A DNA stretch of 34,682 nucleotides. It comes from Oligoflexia bacterium. Its GTDB lineage: Bacteria; Bdellovibrionota; UBA1018. A program made the position numbers and the translations under genes. The stretch is from contig CAITVN010000021.1 in NCBI GenBank assembly GCA_903895855.1, forward strand, positions 1 through 34,682, in the 5' to 3' direction. Shown here piece after piece: positions 1 to 8,278 of the stretch (within the stretch, counting starts at the first letter, position 1; the number at the start of each line of letters is the position of its first letter). Under the pieces are notes generated by a model, which had not been told where the DNA came from, searched no databases, and worked only from the letters and a program-made list of their open reading frames with translations.

Positions 1-2
1 AG

Positions 3-104
3 TATCAATCTTTAGACCCAATTGCCTTACAGTTGGGTCTGGAGAAGAAATTGAAGGAATTTTACGATCTTTTTAGTCAAGATCAGCTAACCCAAGCTGC
101 TTAA
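3..104 (+). CDS. C-terminal end of an unidentified gene, cut by the window edge
   Basis: Reading from base 3 an open frame of 33 codons runs to TAA at 102-104. It has coding-like composition, leucine- and lysine-rich, with an amphipathic stretch around LGLEKKLKEFYDL. No start is present, so the gene begins upstream of the window. The tail resembles the helical ends of some DDE transposases, but this is only an impression and no domain can be named. An 8-bp inverted repeat (14-21 with 33-40) lies inside the frame. What is seen is an open frame; that it is a real gene end is inference. Confidence 0.45.
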   Translation, partial: YQSLDPIALQLGLEKKLKEFYDLFSQDQLTQAA

Positions 105-317
105 GAGCGTTCACCGGCATTTTTCAATGAGGCAACACGTTTGCGATTAGCCTTATGTTAAGCGAGGGTGAAGCTGACCACTTGCGCTGCGCTGCATTTA
201 GTGGGGGCGGTGCCTACAGAAATTGCGCGATGAGACCACAGTGCGAGATTTGCTGAAATAGAATCGATTGGGGAACGTAAAAATCGTTCAAGTGCTGACC
301 TGTAGCGCCCGAAAAGT

Positions 318-863
318 TTGACTGTGAAGTCTTTGTTTTTCGCTCTCAAAGAATTTTTATTTGGCTTTAGGTTGAGCCTAGTGATCAGTTGCCTGATTTT
401 CAGCCAGTCGGCCATGGCAATTCAATTTGGAGCCTATGGGTTTCCGACTTATTTCGCGGCTCCTAATCCGCTTTCTGGCGCGTGGGGGTACGGAGCTGGG
501 CTAGATTTGGGCCTGCCCTATGGCGCCACCGTCGGTGCATTGTACTTGCCGCGCTCAGCGACTTATCTCAAGGCCATTGCTTCATCGAAACAGCTACAGA
601 TTCCGATTTATTTAAGATTGGGATTAGGGCCACAAGTCTCTGCAGTGATGGGGGGGTTTTTCGAGACCATGACAAAAGAACCACTCAATTATGGCGTGAT
701 TGGCGGCTTAAGGGCAAATTTCGGAAAGTTCTATCAAGAGACCCGACTGAATTACGGTCTCGTTAATTATAAAAGCAAAGATTTTTTATTCATTTTCGGA
801 TTTCAGTTTAGCATCTTTAGCGGTGGTCCTAAACTTTGCGCCGGAATGGTCGCAGACTGCTAG
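318..863 (+). CDS. Small secreted, probably outer-membrane beta-barrel protein
   Basis: This 181-residue protein has an N-terminal hydrophobic segment (about residues 8-33) ending in SAMA, a plausible Sec signal peptide with cleavage near residue 35. The rest is rich in Gly, Tyr and Phe with alternating hydrophobic residues (YGVIGGLRANFGKFYQETRL and FLFIFGFQFSIF). This is the pattern of a small 8-strand barrel or an OmpA/OmpW-like surface protein. Two cysteines near the C-terminus (CAGMVADC) could form a disulfide. The start is uncertain: TTG at 318 or GTG at 324, the latter having a weak GAAAAG seven bases upstream; no ATG precedes the signal sequence. It stands alone, with 213 bases upstream and 343 downstream free of genes. 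No specific function can be assigned. Confidence 0.6.
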   Translation: MTVKSLFFALKEFLFGFRLSLVISCLIFSQSAMAIQFGAYGFPTYFAAPNPLSGAWGYGAGLDLGLPYGATVGALYLPRSATYLKAIASSKQLQIPIYLRLGLGPQVSAVMGGFFETMTKEPLNYGVIGGLRANFGKFYQETRLNYGLVNYKSKDFLFIFGFQFSIFSGGPKLCAGMVADC

Positions 864-1206
864 AGTTCAGGAGTTCAAACCGTAAATATTTCTTGTTTAA
901 GTTTTGAATTGCTCAAAAAGTTGAGAGTTCCTAATTCTATTTCTTTTTGTTTATTTAATAAAAACAATCACTTGAACGTCTGATGAGAAGATTTCAGAAT
1001 AAGAGCGACGAACTTAATTTGTCCGATTTGACGCATTGCACTTAAAGGTGGAGTCGCACTAAGCTTGAAACATAACCGAACGTGATCGTGATTTTGAAGT
1101 TGGGTTTTTGGAAACAATCTTGAAAGTGTTGGACTTGAATATGGTTCGTAAATATAAACTATGTATTTAAATTCTATCGTTATGTGCGTTCTTCGCGGGG
1201 GAGTTC
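864..1206. other. Non-coding gap upstream of the protease gene
   Basis: This AT-rich stretch shows no convincing coding frame on either strand. A weak hairpin (CTCAA-AAAG-TTGAG near 913-926) without a clean U-run follows the upstream gene. Near 1155-1160 a TATAAA-like hexamer may be a -10 element for the protease gene, but no good -35 accompanies it. Confidence 0.4.
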
Positions 1207-1209
1207 GTG

Positions 1210-2868
1210 ATGCCAGGTTTGATATTCACTTCATTGATCTTTGTTGCCTTAAGTTTTTTGCCAATTGGAGATCAACTGGTCTTTGCGAACAACGACCTAG
1301 TCTGCCCACCTGGCTCACGCATAGAGTCTGATGAACAGGGCTTAACCACTTATTGCCTAAAGATGAGTAGTGACGGAAGATCGGTTCGACATGGAAAAAC
1401 AATTGTTTGGTTTGGTTCGGGCCGTAAACAAATTGAAGCTAATTTCATCAATGGCAGAATTGTAGGCACCTGGCGACGTTGGGATGCTAACGGAAAACTT
1501 GTTGAAGAAAAAGACTATCCCGAGGCCTCAAAACCTTCTCTTTCAACTCGTGAACTCATGGGGGCAGGTAATGTCCTGCCATTCACCCCCAAAATTGGTT
1601 CTCTAGAAACGCCTCTTCCGAAGATTCAAGGCGACGCTCGAAGCGTCTTTAAAAACGCTTCACCTTACCTTTTTCAAATTAAAACCGCCGCCGATGCGAA
1701 CCGGCCTAAGCAAAGTTACGGTACGGGGTTTGTGGTTGATGAAGACGGTCTCATTATGACCAGTTTTCACGTAGTCTCAGACTCGCTGCTTGGTAAAAAA
1801 GAACTCTCACTCTTTATTGTTCACGGTGACGATGTGATTCCGGCAAAAGTGGTTTCGTTTGATCTCATTTCAGATCTGGCAGTGGTGAAGATCAATCGCC
1901 GTCTTGAAGGAAAGATTCCCATTCATGAGACTCGTGCGCCGATTATGGGCGAGAAACTATTTTCTTTAGGCCAACCCCACGATCTAAATATGGGGATTGT
2001 TGAAGGTAATTTCAATGGTTTCAAAAAAACGGGTAAAATAGAAAACCTAACACTGTCGTCTCCACTGAACTCAGGGATGAGCGGTGGCCCCACCCTTAAC
2101 GATGAGGGAGTCTTAGTTGGTGTTAACGAAGCGATTGACAGATCGGGGCAGAATCTTTCATTTATTGTTCCTGCTCAACGAGTGAGAGATCTCTTGACGA
2201 GGTATCACTCACGCCCTCTGGTCAAAGAAAATGAAAAACAATCTATTTGGGACGAAGTCAACTTGCAGTTAACAGAGGCGACTCAGCAACTTGCCTTTGA
2301 ATGGATGACCGCAACCGATCAACCTTCTCAATTAAAGGGGTTCGAGGTGATGGCGCCACCACCCTCATTAAAGTGTTGGGAAAAACGTGAAAAGCTGCTC
2401 AATACCGACCAAGTTGTCGATTTTCGCCATTGTGGATCAATTCAAAACATCTACATCACTCCTGAACTGATTACCGGGTATTACGATGTTGATTTTATCA
2501 ATATCTCTGGACGATCTCAAAACGCGTTTCGAAAGGCCGCTCATTCAGCCGATATCTACGAAGAGTTTCCGCGGCAACATCATCATGATTTAGACGGACT
2601 TCTGGGGTTTAGTAAAAAATCAAAAACGCACACGGCCTATGACTGCAATGAACGCATTGCCGTAAATCGCAGTCAAGTCACCATGAAGATAAATTATTGT
2701 ATCGCTGGTCTGTTGCACTCGCCTGGTCTTTCTAGTGTAGTTGTCAAGGGTATCACCCTTGGGGGCTCTTTCGAAGAGTTGATGTTTGTCGTCAGACTAG
2801 AAGGATTCACATCAGGCGACGTCAAACACTTAGTTGAAAACGTGATGCAAAGTGTGGTGAGAAAATAA
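1210..2868 (+). CDS. Secreted trypsin-like serine protease with an N-terminal MORN-like segment
   Basis: The product is a 552-residue S1-family protease predicted to act outside the inner membrane. It has a signal peptide (about 1-27). Next comes a GHGK/GxWxxW-type stretch (about 55-100) resembling MORN-2 repeats. The trypsin fold follows with a complete catalytic triad: His187 in SFHVV, Asp222 in SDLAVV and Ser291 in NSGMSGGP. This is the DegP/HtrA-like arrangement, but no PDZ domain is recognisable. Residues about 350-552 form an unidentified Cys-containing domain. ATG at 1210 is preferred over the overlapping GTG at 1207 because GGGGGAG at 1197-1203 is six bases before the ATG. The stop overlaps the next start (TAATG), so the two genes are translationally coupled. 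Protease activity is well supported; the substrate is unknown. Confidence 0.85.
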   Translation: MPGLIFTSLIFVALSFLPIGDQLVFANNDLVCPPGSRIESDEQGLTTYCLKMSSDGRSVRHGKTIVWFGSGRKQIEANFINGRIVGTWRRWDANGKLVEEKDYPEASKPSLSTRELMGAGNVLPFTPKIGSLETPLPKIQGDARSVFKNASPYLFQIKTAADANRPKQSYGTGFVVDEDGLIMTSFHVVSDSLLGKKELSLFIVHGDDVIPAKVVSFDLISDLAVVKINRRLEGKIPIHETRAPIMGEKLFSLGQPHDLNMGIVEGNFNGFKKTGKIENLTLSSPLNSGMSGGPTLNDEGVLVGVNEAIDRSGQNLSFIVPAQRVRDLLTRYHSRPLVKENEKQSIWDEVNLQLTEATQQLAFEWMTATDQPSQLKGFEVMAPPPSLKCWEKREKLLNTDQVVDFRHCGSIQNIYITPELITGYYDVDFINISGRSQNAFRKAAHSADIYEEFPRQHHHDLDGLLGFSKKSKTHTAYDCNERIAVNRSQVTMKINYCIAGLLHSPGLSSVVVKGITLGGSFEELMFVVRLEGFTSGDVKHLVENVMQSVVRK

Positions 2869-3443
2869 TGATTAACAGATTTTCAAACCTGATCTTACTG
2901 GCGGTGTTGACACTAACCTTCTCAGAGTCGGGTTGGGTCGAGGCCTCGAGTATCAGCATTGTGATTGCTATTGTTCTGGTGCCGTTGGCCGGGGTACTCT
3001 CTTTGTTTTCTAAAATCAATTCTTCTGATTATCAGTTTAAATCAATTTTTCGACACTTGCTCTTTTTTATCGTGATCTTGAAGCTTTACCAGTGGAGTTC
3101 GGAAGTCATCTATTTCAACCTTGATGTGAGAGTGTTTGAACGAGTTTGTCGGCTGATATTCTATTTTAGTTGGGTCTTTTCACTCCTTTATAGGATGTGT
3201 TCGGTAATTTTTCCGCGAGTTCACACTCAGGTGCCGCTCGTTAGCGGTCTTTGTGCTGCGGCGATTTTTGTGGGTTTTCCGTCTTATCTTGAAAAAGTAG
3301 AATATCGGCACTTTGATTTCAGTGGTAGAATTTCAGTCCCTCTTCGTCATTTTGCTCCTGAGACTCATGGTGTCGGGGCGGTGCTAGAGGCGATGGACGA
3401 GAGCTTCGAGCAAACTGAAGTCTGGCGGGCCTCTCAACGGTAG
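2868..3443 (+). CDS. Small multi-pass membrane protein coupled to the protease
   Basis: This 191-residue protein starts inside the stop codon of the protease gene (TAATG). It has about four hydrophobic segments: a signal-anchor near 5-20, ISIVIAIVLVPLAGVLSLF near 28-46, LLFFIVILKLYQW near 62-75 and a region near 90-135. The C-terminus is soluble and polar with many charged residues. No known family is recognised. The overlap suggests it is made in fixed ratio with the protease. A role as its membrane partner, substrate or inhibitor is possible but unproven. The start is fixed by the overlap. Confidence 0.7.
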   Translation: MINRFSNLILLAVLTLTFSESGWVEASSISIVIAIVLVPLAGVLSLFSKINSSDYQFKSIFRHLLFFIVILKLYQWSSEVIYFNLDVRVFERVCRLIFYFSWVFSLLYRMCSVIFPRVHTQVPLVSGLCAAAIFVGFPSYLEKVEYRHFDFSGRISVPLRHFAPETHGVGAVLEAMDESFEQTEVWRASQR

Positions 3444-3820
3444 CGAGTGCGGGTAGGCACTAAATCAAGACCAAAACTTTTGTTTTTTGATTTTTTAACA
3501 ATAGCAACAATACTATCAATTGAATCGGCTTAACCGACTCGACTGTGTTAACATCGACACAGATTCACAAAGCCAAGATTATTATCTAACCTGAGTACCC
3601 TATTCGTAAGTGCAGGCAATGCAGGATGCAGTCCCTTCTCAGAACCCAGTTAAATCAGAGTGAATTTGTACTATTGTTATTGCCAGAGACACCCCTATTC
3701 TCTACCTGAGCTAAGGGCCTAATCAGTCGCCATCGGCACCCCATTTTTTATTGCCTAATTAAAATAGATGATTTTTATCAACTATAGTAATATAATTTAA
3801 CAATTGGGAGACCCGTTTCT
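3444..3820. other. Intergenic region with promoter-like -10 for the repeat lipoprotein
   Basis: No coding frame is convincing in these 377 bases. The region holds the possible terminator at its left end, a CTGTGT/ACACAG hairpin near 3541-3562, and an AT-rich right part. There is a perfect TATAAT at 3791-3796. A GGGAG ribosome site at 3806-3810 precedes the ATG at 3821 by ten bases. No good -35 is visible, so an activator-dependent promoter is possible. Confidence 0.45.
3462..3496 (+). terminator. Possible AT-rich terminator after the protease operon
   Basis: AAATCAA at 3462-3468 pairs with TTGATTT at 3487-3493, with inner CAAAA/TTTTG pairing, and the run ends in T3491-3496. The stem is AT-rich and therefore weak, but it is placed just after the last gene of the unit. 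Confidence 0.35.
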
Positions 3821-5740
3821 ATGTTTTTTACGTCGAACACTCAGTTGCTGCTTGTGATTAGCTGTCTGAATTTATTTGTGCAGTCAGGCTGTTTAGGAAA
3901 AAACAAGGGCACGGCGACTGCCTCTGGTAGTACCTCGGCAATTTCAGATCCCGAGGTGAGTTCGTCATCTAGTGGTTCGAGTGTCGGCTCTTCAAGTTCG
4001 CTTCCGGCGCTCACAAGCGCCGCAGACGCCGTTGATGTGTTGAGTGGAAAAGAATTTATCGATGCGACAGGTGCGAAGGTAACAGGCACCATGACTTCTC
4101 GAGGTGCGCTTGATGCTACCCTTACTTTTCCCGGCGAAGGGTTCTATTCTTCGATTGCCAGCACTCCAACCAGCAATCAGATTTGTTCGGGCAACACGAT
4201 TCTGGGAATCACGGGTGCCGCTTCATGTGGCGGTAGTTGTTCATTGCCGACTCTTTCGACTGAGGCTGCCGCAGCCAATGTGTTGAGTGGTAAAGAGTTC
4301 TTAGACGGCACCGGTACCAAAGTAACCGGCAGCATGGTCTCGCGCGGATCACTCACACTTGCTTCGAGTTTTCCGGGGGCTGGCTATTATTCGGGTATTA
4401 GTGCAAATCCGACTGCGAGTACCGTCTGTTCGGGGATCACACTATTAGGTGTCGCGGGTTCAGCCACCTGTGGTGGTGTGATTCTACCCAGTCTTTCAAC
4501 CGAAGCCGCGGCAGGCAGTGTATTAAGTGGCAGCGAGTACATCAATGCCTCTGGCTCGAAAGTCACTGGCACCATGGCCTCTCGAGGAATCTTAACACTG
4601 GCTTCGAGTTTTCCGGGGGCTGGCTATTATTCGGCATTAAGCGCTAATCCATTAGCGGGTACTATTTGCACGGGCACCAGCATATTGGGTGTGGCGGGTT
4701 CAGCAACCTGTGGTGGAATCACCCCGTCAGCGCTAGATTTGAGTTCAACGACATTAAATTTCACTTCGTCTCAAACCACAAAGACTCTGAGTTTTACAAA
4801 CAGCAGTTCTACTCCTGCCGGTGCGACGCTGTCATTATCGGGTGCGTATGGTTCGGCTTTTTCTCTTTCAAAAACGGGTGTCGCAGCTTCGCCGACTTCG
4901 CCAGACTCAGTGACTGTGACTCGTATCGGAACAGGTGGTGGGACAGAAGGCACTACCATCACCGCAACGTTGACTGCCGATAAAACTGATGGTTCTAGTG
5001 CGGCAGTGAGTATTTCGGCTGTTTTGCCGCTTACCTTGGGTGGACTGGCCATAAGCGAAGGGGCAACCCACCTTTTTGATTTCGATTCGTCAAATGCCAA
5101 TTGGTACAAAGACAAAATTGCGACAAGCGGGCCACACCTCACAGTGGGTAGTGGCGCCTCTAGCGCTAGTTCAAGCTTCGTGGCAACAAAAGGTGCCATG
5201 GCGATCACTCATGCAGCCGCAGCAACCTCAACTTCGCTAGTGATGGATAGCACCTACAGTCGTGATACCAATCGTACCTATGAACTTGTGTTCAGGGTCG
5301 ATACCAATGACTCAGGCGCATTCGCTGTATTGTGGGGCACTGGTTCAGGTGGGACCCCGTATGGTGATGACAATTTTTTCCTCGGAATTTCAGCAGCCAC
5401 CACTGTCGATATTCTTAAACAATATTTCACGTCCATGAGTTCGATCGCATCTGTTGCCTCTGCATACAATTCTGGTACTCCTAAGCTGATTTACGTTTCA
5501 GTCGGCTTTGATGTTACGAATTCATTAATGAATATTTCGACTCGAATACAAGGTGGAACGACGGTGTCATCTACCTATTCGAGATCGGCAGGGACCTCTC
5601 TGAACGGAAAGTCGATTCTATTCGGGGGTGATGGTGGTAACTACTATACGCGAGGCGCCCGCTATTACCATTTTGCGGTGTACGACAAATTGTTGAGCAA
5701 TACCGAAATTGGTGAAAGAGCGACAGCCCTCGGCTGGTAA
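3821..5740 (+). CDS. Repeat-containing surface lipoprotein with C-terminal LamG-like domain
   Basis: The 639-residue product has a type II signal peptide with lipobox VQSGC (lipidated Cys24), followed by a Ser/Gly-rich linker to about residue 60. Three tandem repeats of about 80 residues begin at 61, 142 and 222. Each carries VLSGxEfxxxxGxKVTGtM and ends in a Cys-containing (I/V)C(S/T)G...CGG motif; similar modules occur in phage tail fibre and cell-surface proteins. An Ig-like region (about 305-405) follows. The last part (about 410-639) looks like a concanavalin/LamG jelly roll, ending in HFAVYDKLLSNTEI. The overall architecture suggests a surface binding or adhesion protein; no ligand is evident. 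It appears to be monocistronic. Confidence 0.75.
   Translation: MFFTSNTQLLLVISCLNLFVQSGCLGKNKGTATASGSTSAISDPEVSSSSSGSSVGSSSSLPALTSAADAVDVLSGKEFIDATGAKVTGTMTSRGALDATLTFPGEGFYSSIASTPTSNQICSGNTILGITGAASCGGSCSLPTLSTEAAAANVLSGKEFLDGTGTKVTGSMVSRGSLTLASSFPGAGYYSGISANPTASTVCSGITLLGVAGSATCGGVILPSLSTEAAAGSVLSGSEYINASGSKVTGTMASRGILTLASSFPGAGYYSALSANPLAGTICTGTSILGVAGSATCGGITPSALDLSSTTLNFTSSQTTKTLSFTNSSSTPAGATLSLSGAYGSAFSLSKTGVAASPTSPDSVTVTRIGTGGGTEGTTITATLTADKTDGSSAAVSISAVLPLTLGGLAISEGATHLFDFDSSNANWYKDKIATSGPHLTVGSGASSASSSFVATKGAMAITHAAAATSTSLVMDSTYSRDTNRTYELVFRVDTNDSGAFAVLWGTGSGGTPYGDDNFFLGISAATTVDILKQYFTSMSSIASVASAYNSGTPKLIYVSVGFDVTNSLMNISTRIQGGTTVSSTYSRSAGTSLNGKSILFGGDGGNYYTRGARYYHFAVYDKLLSNTEIGERATALGW
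4001..4720 (+). repeat. Three in-frame tandem repeats of about 240 bp
   Basis: Units start at 4001, 4244 and 4484 within the lipoprotein gene. Units 2 and 3 share a perfect 34-nt stretch (4361-4394 and 4601-4634) exactly 240 bases apart, so the last duplication is recent or is being homogenised. Unit 1 is more diverged and three bases longer. Confidence 0.85.
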
Positions 5741-5805
5741 TCAATTACTGCGTCGCTTCGGTCTAATATTCATGCCTACCGATTAAAGAATTTGAACATC
5801 ATTCA

Positions 5806-5832
5806 TTGACTGAAAGTTGAAATCAGTAATAA
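5806..5832 (+). promoter_or_regulatory. Possible sigma-70-like promoter
   Basis: TTGACT at 5806-5811 and TAATAA at 5827-5832 are separated by 15 bases, slightly shorter than optimal. They lie 36 bases before the start at 5869. Confidence 0.3.
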
Positions 5833-5855
5833 ACAAAGTGGAGTCTCAAAATCTT

Positions 5856-5860
5856 GGAGG
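5856..5860 (+). promoter_or_regulatory. Ribosome binding site that fixes the downstream start
   Basis: GGAGG lies eight bases upstream of ATG 5869. The in-frame TTG at 5854 overlaps this site and is therefore not the start. Confidence 0.75.
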
Positions 5861-5868
5861 ATTCAACT

Positions 5869-7191
5869 ATGTTTAAATTATTTTCGAAAACGTCCTTTTT
5901 TTACCCACTATTTTTCACATTTACTAGCCTTATATTTTTGACTGGGGCTGTTGCGGCACCAGTTACTACAGGGCTTCGGCAGTTAGACTCTCCGGTTGTG
6001 GTACGAAATTTTCGATTCGATGAAGTGATTTTACAAATGCAAGAGCCACTAACTGGGGCCACTTTTGAAGATCTCGTTGAATTCAAACCAGTTGTCGGTC
6101 TCAAAACCAGTAGTGAGATCTCACTGCGCGGGGTACCTTCGTTGCGCCTTTCGGTCACCGAATCGACAAAAGAGTTTCCTAAGTCGCAAGAAGTGAGTGT
6201 CACCCAACTTTCTAGTTCGGTGACGGTTCAGTCAAAATCCCAGATTGTTGCCCCCGCGGTTTCTATCGCTAAAGAGGCATCGAACACCGAGCTTGAGACT
6301 TACCGAAAGAATTTTTCAGCTGCGACAGAAGGGCGAGCTATCAATCGCTGGTATGAAATTTCTGGCCGAATCTCGAGTGGTAGTCTCAATGTGCTTGAGG
6401 CACCAAGTGATGGTCAATTAGATCCACCCCCTGCTAAACCCAGTTTAGCAGAATTCTATACGAGCTACCAACGGCTGCCGAGCGGCGAGTTTAAAATTCA
6501 TCACCGAGGCAATACCCTTGAGCAAGTTGATGTGATTTCGAGTCAAAAAGAAAATAATCACCTCATTGCGTACCGTTGTGGCTGTTGGGGGTATTCAGAA
6601 TTTAATCCGCTCATCACTCTTGGGCAGTTTGGATACCGAGTCGCTTTGACTTCAAATGGCGATCTCATCAATGTGGGATACGGCAATCTTTTTAGAAAAC
6701 CTATTTACTACTCGCTCATCGATAATAAAAATCACCTGTTTGCGAGTATTAAATTCACGTATACAGGAAGCGACCTTTCAGAAGCTAGGATGACTTTTAA
6801 CTGGAAAGGCCTCGACATTGCAGATGCTACGGTGAGTGGCAAGAAAACAGAACTACGGCTATTTAATGTGTCAACCAACGAAAGAGAAGCTGAAGTGATT
6901 GGTCACTTAGACCTCTTTCTCGCGATGATTCCTACTCAAGTGATTCGTGGCGATGGCATTAGAGATTCTAAACTGGCTCAAGTTGAAACAATGATCGACT
7001 GGATTCGATGGGCGAGAAACCCGACTCAGGAAAATTTGTTCGACGTCATCAGTTCGGTTGACGCGCTTTCGTCAGTTTCGAAAGTTCAGAAATACTTAAT
7101 GGTAAATTTCGAAGATTTTTATAGGGCCGAAAATCCAGAAACCCCACCGCCACCGGTCAGCTGTGGCGAGGGCGGGTGTAGCGGTGTTTAA
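5869..7191 (+). CDS. Secreted protein of unknown function
   Basis: This 440-residue protein has a clear Sec signal peptide (hydrophobic core about 8-28, cleavage near AVAA). The mature part has no family I can name. It includes a beta-rich middle with a CGCWGY motif near residue 235 and an Asp/Glu-rich C-terminal third. It ends in a Pro-rich then Cys/Gly-rich tail (CGEGGCSGV), which might be a disulfide-bonded cap. The stop TAA (7189-7191) consists of the outermost bases of the adjacent insertion sequence's left inverted repeat. The original C-terminus may therefore have been altered by that insertion. It is probably monocistronic. Confidence 0.65.
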   Translation: MFKLFSKTSFFYPLFFTFTSLIFLTGAVAAPVTTGLRQLDSPVVVRNFRFDEVILQMQEPLTGATFEDLVEFKPVVGLKTSSEISLRGVPSLRLSVTESTKEFPKSQEVSVTQLSSSVTVQSKSQIVAPAVSIAKEASNTELETYRKNFSAATEGRAINRWYEISGRISSGSLNVLEAPSDGQLDPPPAKPSLAEFYTSYQRLPSGEFKIHHRGNTLEQVDVISSQKENNHLIAYRCGCWGYSEFNPLITLGQFGYRVALTSNGDLINVGYGNLFRKPIYYSLIDNKNHLFASIKFTYTGSDLSEARMTFNWKGLDIADATVSGKKTELRLFNVSTNEREAEVIGHLDLFLAMIPTQVIRGDGIRDSKLAQVETMIDWIRWARNPTQENLFDVISSVDALSSVSKVQKYLMVNFEDFYRAENPETPPPPVSCGEGGCSGV

Positions 7192-7214
7192 ACTGCTCTC
7201 TTAGATTGGGCCTC
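7189..7214 (+). repeat. Left terminal inverted repeat
   Basis: This 26-base repeat starts TAAACTGCTC and ends GGGCCTC. It pairs with 8287-8312 at 22 of 26 positions. Its first three bases are the stop codon of the upstream gene. Confidence 0.8.
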
Positions 7215-7246
7215 AACTCTCACTAAGGCACGGTAACCTCTGATTC

Positions 7247-7276
7247 GAGCTCGGGATTTGCAAAATACCCGAGCTC
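7247..7276 (+). promoter_or_regulatory. Strong hairpin just before the transposase start
   Basis: GAGCTCGGG at 7247-7255 and CCCGAGCTC at 7268-7276 form a perfect 9-bp stem with a 12-base loop. The stem ends two bases before the transposase ATG at 7279, and no U-run follows. Its position suggests it limits translation of transcripts entering from outside, as hairpins do in IS10 or IS200, by burying the initiation region. Confidence 0.6.
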
Positions 7277-7278
7277 TT

Positions 7279-8274
7279 ATGAAACATTTGTCTTATCGAT
7301 TTCGATTAGTGTGTCCTAATATCTCTTGTTCTTCTCGGGAGTTAGAGGCTCCGCCTCCTTCTGGGGTCGCTGAAACTGATTCGAAAGCATCAGAAAGTTC
7401 AGTTGGCCGGAGTCCGGATTCGCAACCGATCAAACGAAAAGGAGTCTTCTTTCGCAAACGCAACTCGAAGCCGATTCAGCGGTTTTTGTGCAAAATTTGC
7501 AATCGATCCTTTTCTACAGCAACGCTCTCAAGCTGCTACCGACAGAAAAAGCGGTACCTCAATCAACCGATTTGGCGATTATTCGTCTCGGGAGTTTCGC
7601 ATCGGCGCATTTCCAGACTCCTAAATGTCACTCAAAATACGGTTGCTCGAAAACTGGTCTTTTTGGCTGGGGTTGCCGAAGACAAGCACGATCAATTTCT
7701 CACTTCGCTTGAAGCGGCACCACTAAAAGCCATTCAATTTGATGAGATGGAAACTTTTGAAAAAAGCAAATGCCTGCCGCTCAGTATTTCGCTTGTTGTG
7801 GCCGAAAAAAGCCGAAAAATACTCGGACTTCGAGTCGCCAGTATGCCTGCAAAAGGGCCCCTCGCTGAATTCTCTCGCAAAAAATATGGCTATCGCCCAG
7901 ATCACCGCAGACGCGAGGCGAGCGACTTGTTCAAGTCACTCCACAAAGTGATTCATCCGAACGCGCAAATCACGAGCGATGAAAATCCAAAATATCCGAA
8001 GTGGATTTCCTCACACTTTTCGACGATCACGCATGCGACGGTGAAGGGCAGGCGTGGGTGCATTACCGGACAAGGGGAGTTAAAAAAGATCGGTTTTGAT
8101 CCTCTGTTCGACCTCAATCACACCTGCGCGATGATTCGCGCTAATGTGAATCGGATGTTTCGTCGAACCTGGTGTACCACCAAACGGCCTGACCGACTGC
8201 TTGCGCATCTGTATCTCTACATGCAGTACCACAACGAGGTGCTAACCCGATCAGTCGTCGCAGAGGCAACGTAG
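7279..8274 (+). CDS. IS1-like transposase
   Basis: The 331-residue product moves the surrounding element. A zinc-ribbon is split by an insert: C12-x4-C17 and, after about 53 polar residues, C71-x2-C74 (RFLCKICNRSF). An IS1 InsA-type helix-turn-helix follows (about 105-126, RRISRLLNVTQNTVARKL). The catalytic part has D155 in QFDEMETF and D234 in TSDENPKY. The position where IS1 has its acidic ERxN motif reads IRAN (286-289), followed by NRMFRRTWCTTKR; the nearest acid is D278. Length exceeds IS1 InsAB' (about 230) because of the N-terminal insert. ATG 7279 is chosen over TTG 7258, which lies inside the hairpin. The gene ends four bases from the convergent neighbour. Family assignment is confident; activity is unknown. 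Confidence 0.8.
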   Translation: MKHLSYRFRLVCPNISCSSRELEAPPPSGVAETDSKASESSVGRSPDSQPIKRKGVFFRKRNSKPIQRFLCKICNRSFSTATLSSCYRQKKRYLNQPIWRLFVSGVSHRRISRLLNVTQNTVARKLVFLAGVAEDKHDQFLTSLEAAPLKAIQFDEMETFEKSKCLPLSISLVVAEKSRKILGLRVASMPAKGPLAEFSRKKYGYRPDHRRREASDLFKSLHKVIHPNAQITSDENPKYPKWISSHFSTITHATVKGRRGCITGQGELKKIGFDPLFDLNHTCAMIRANVNRMFRRTWCTTKRPDRLLAHLYLYMQYHNEVLTRSVVAEAT

Positions 8275-8278
8275 TGAT

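Noticed and set aside
14..40. Inverted repeat near the window start as a terminator or element end
   Set aside because: It lies inside the open frame ending at 104 and no U-run follows; codon structure explains it.
3581..3660. GCAGG repeats as a cyclic-di-GMP-type riboswitch before the lipoprotein
   Set aside because: The conserved GEMM core and paired stems cannot be found; only scattered similar words are present.
4771..5208. 145-codon open frame on the minus strand
   Set aside because: It is antisense to the Ig-like part of the repeat lipoprotein, with no start signal.
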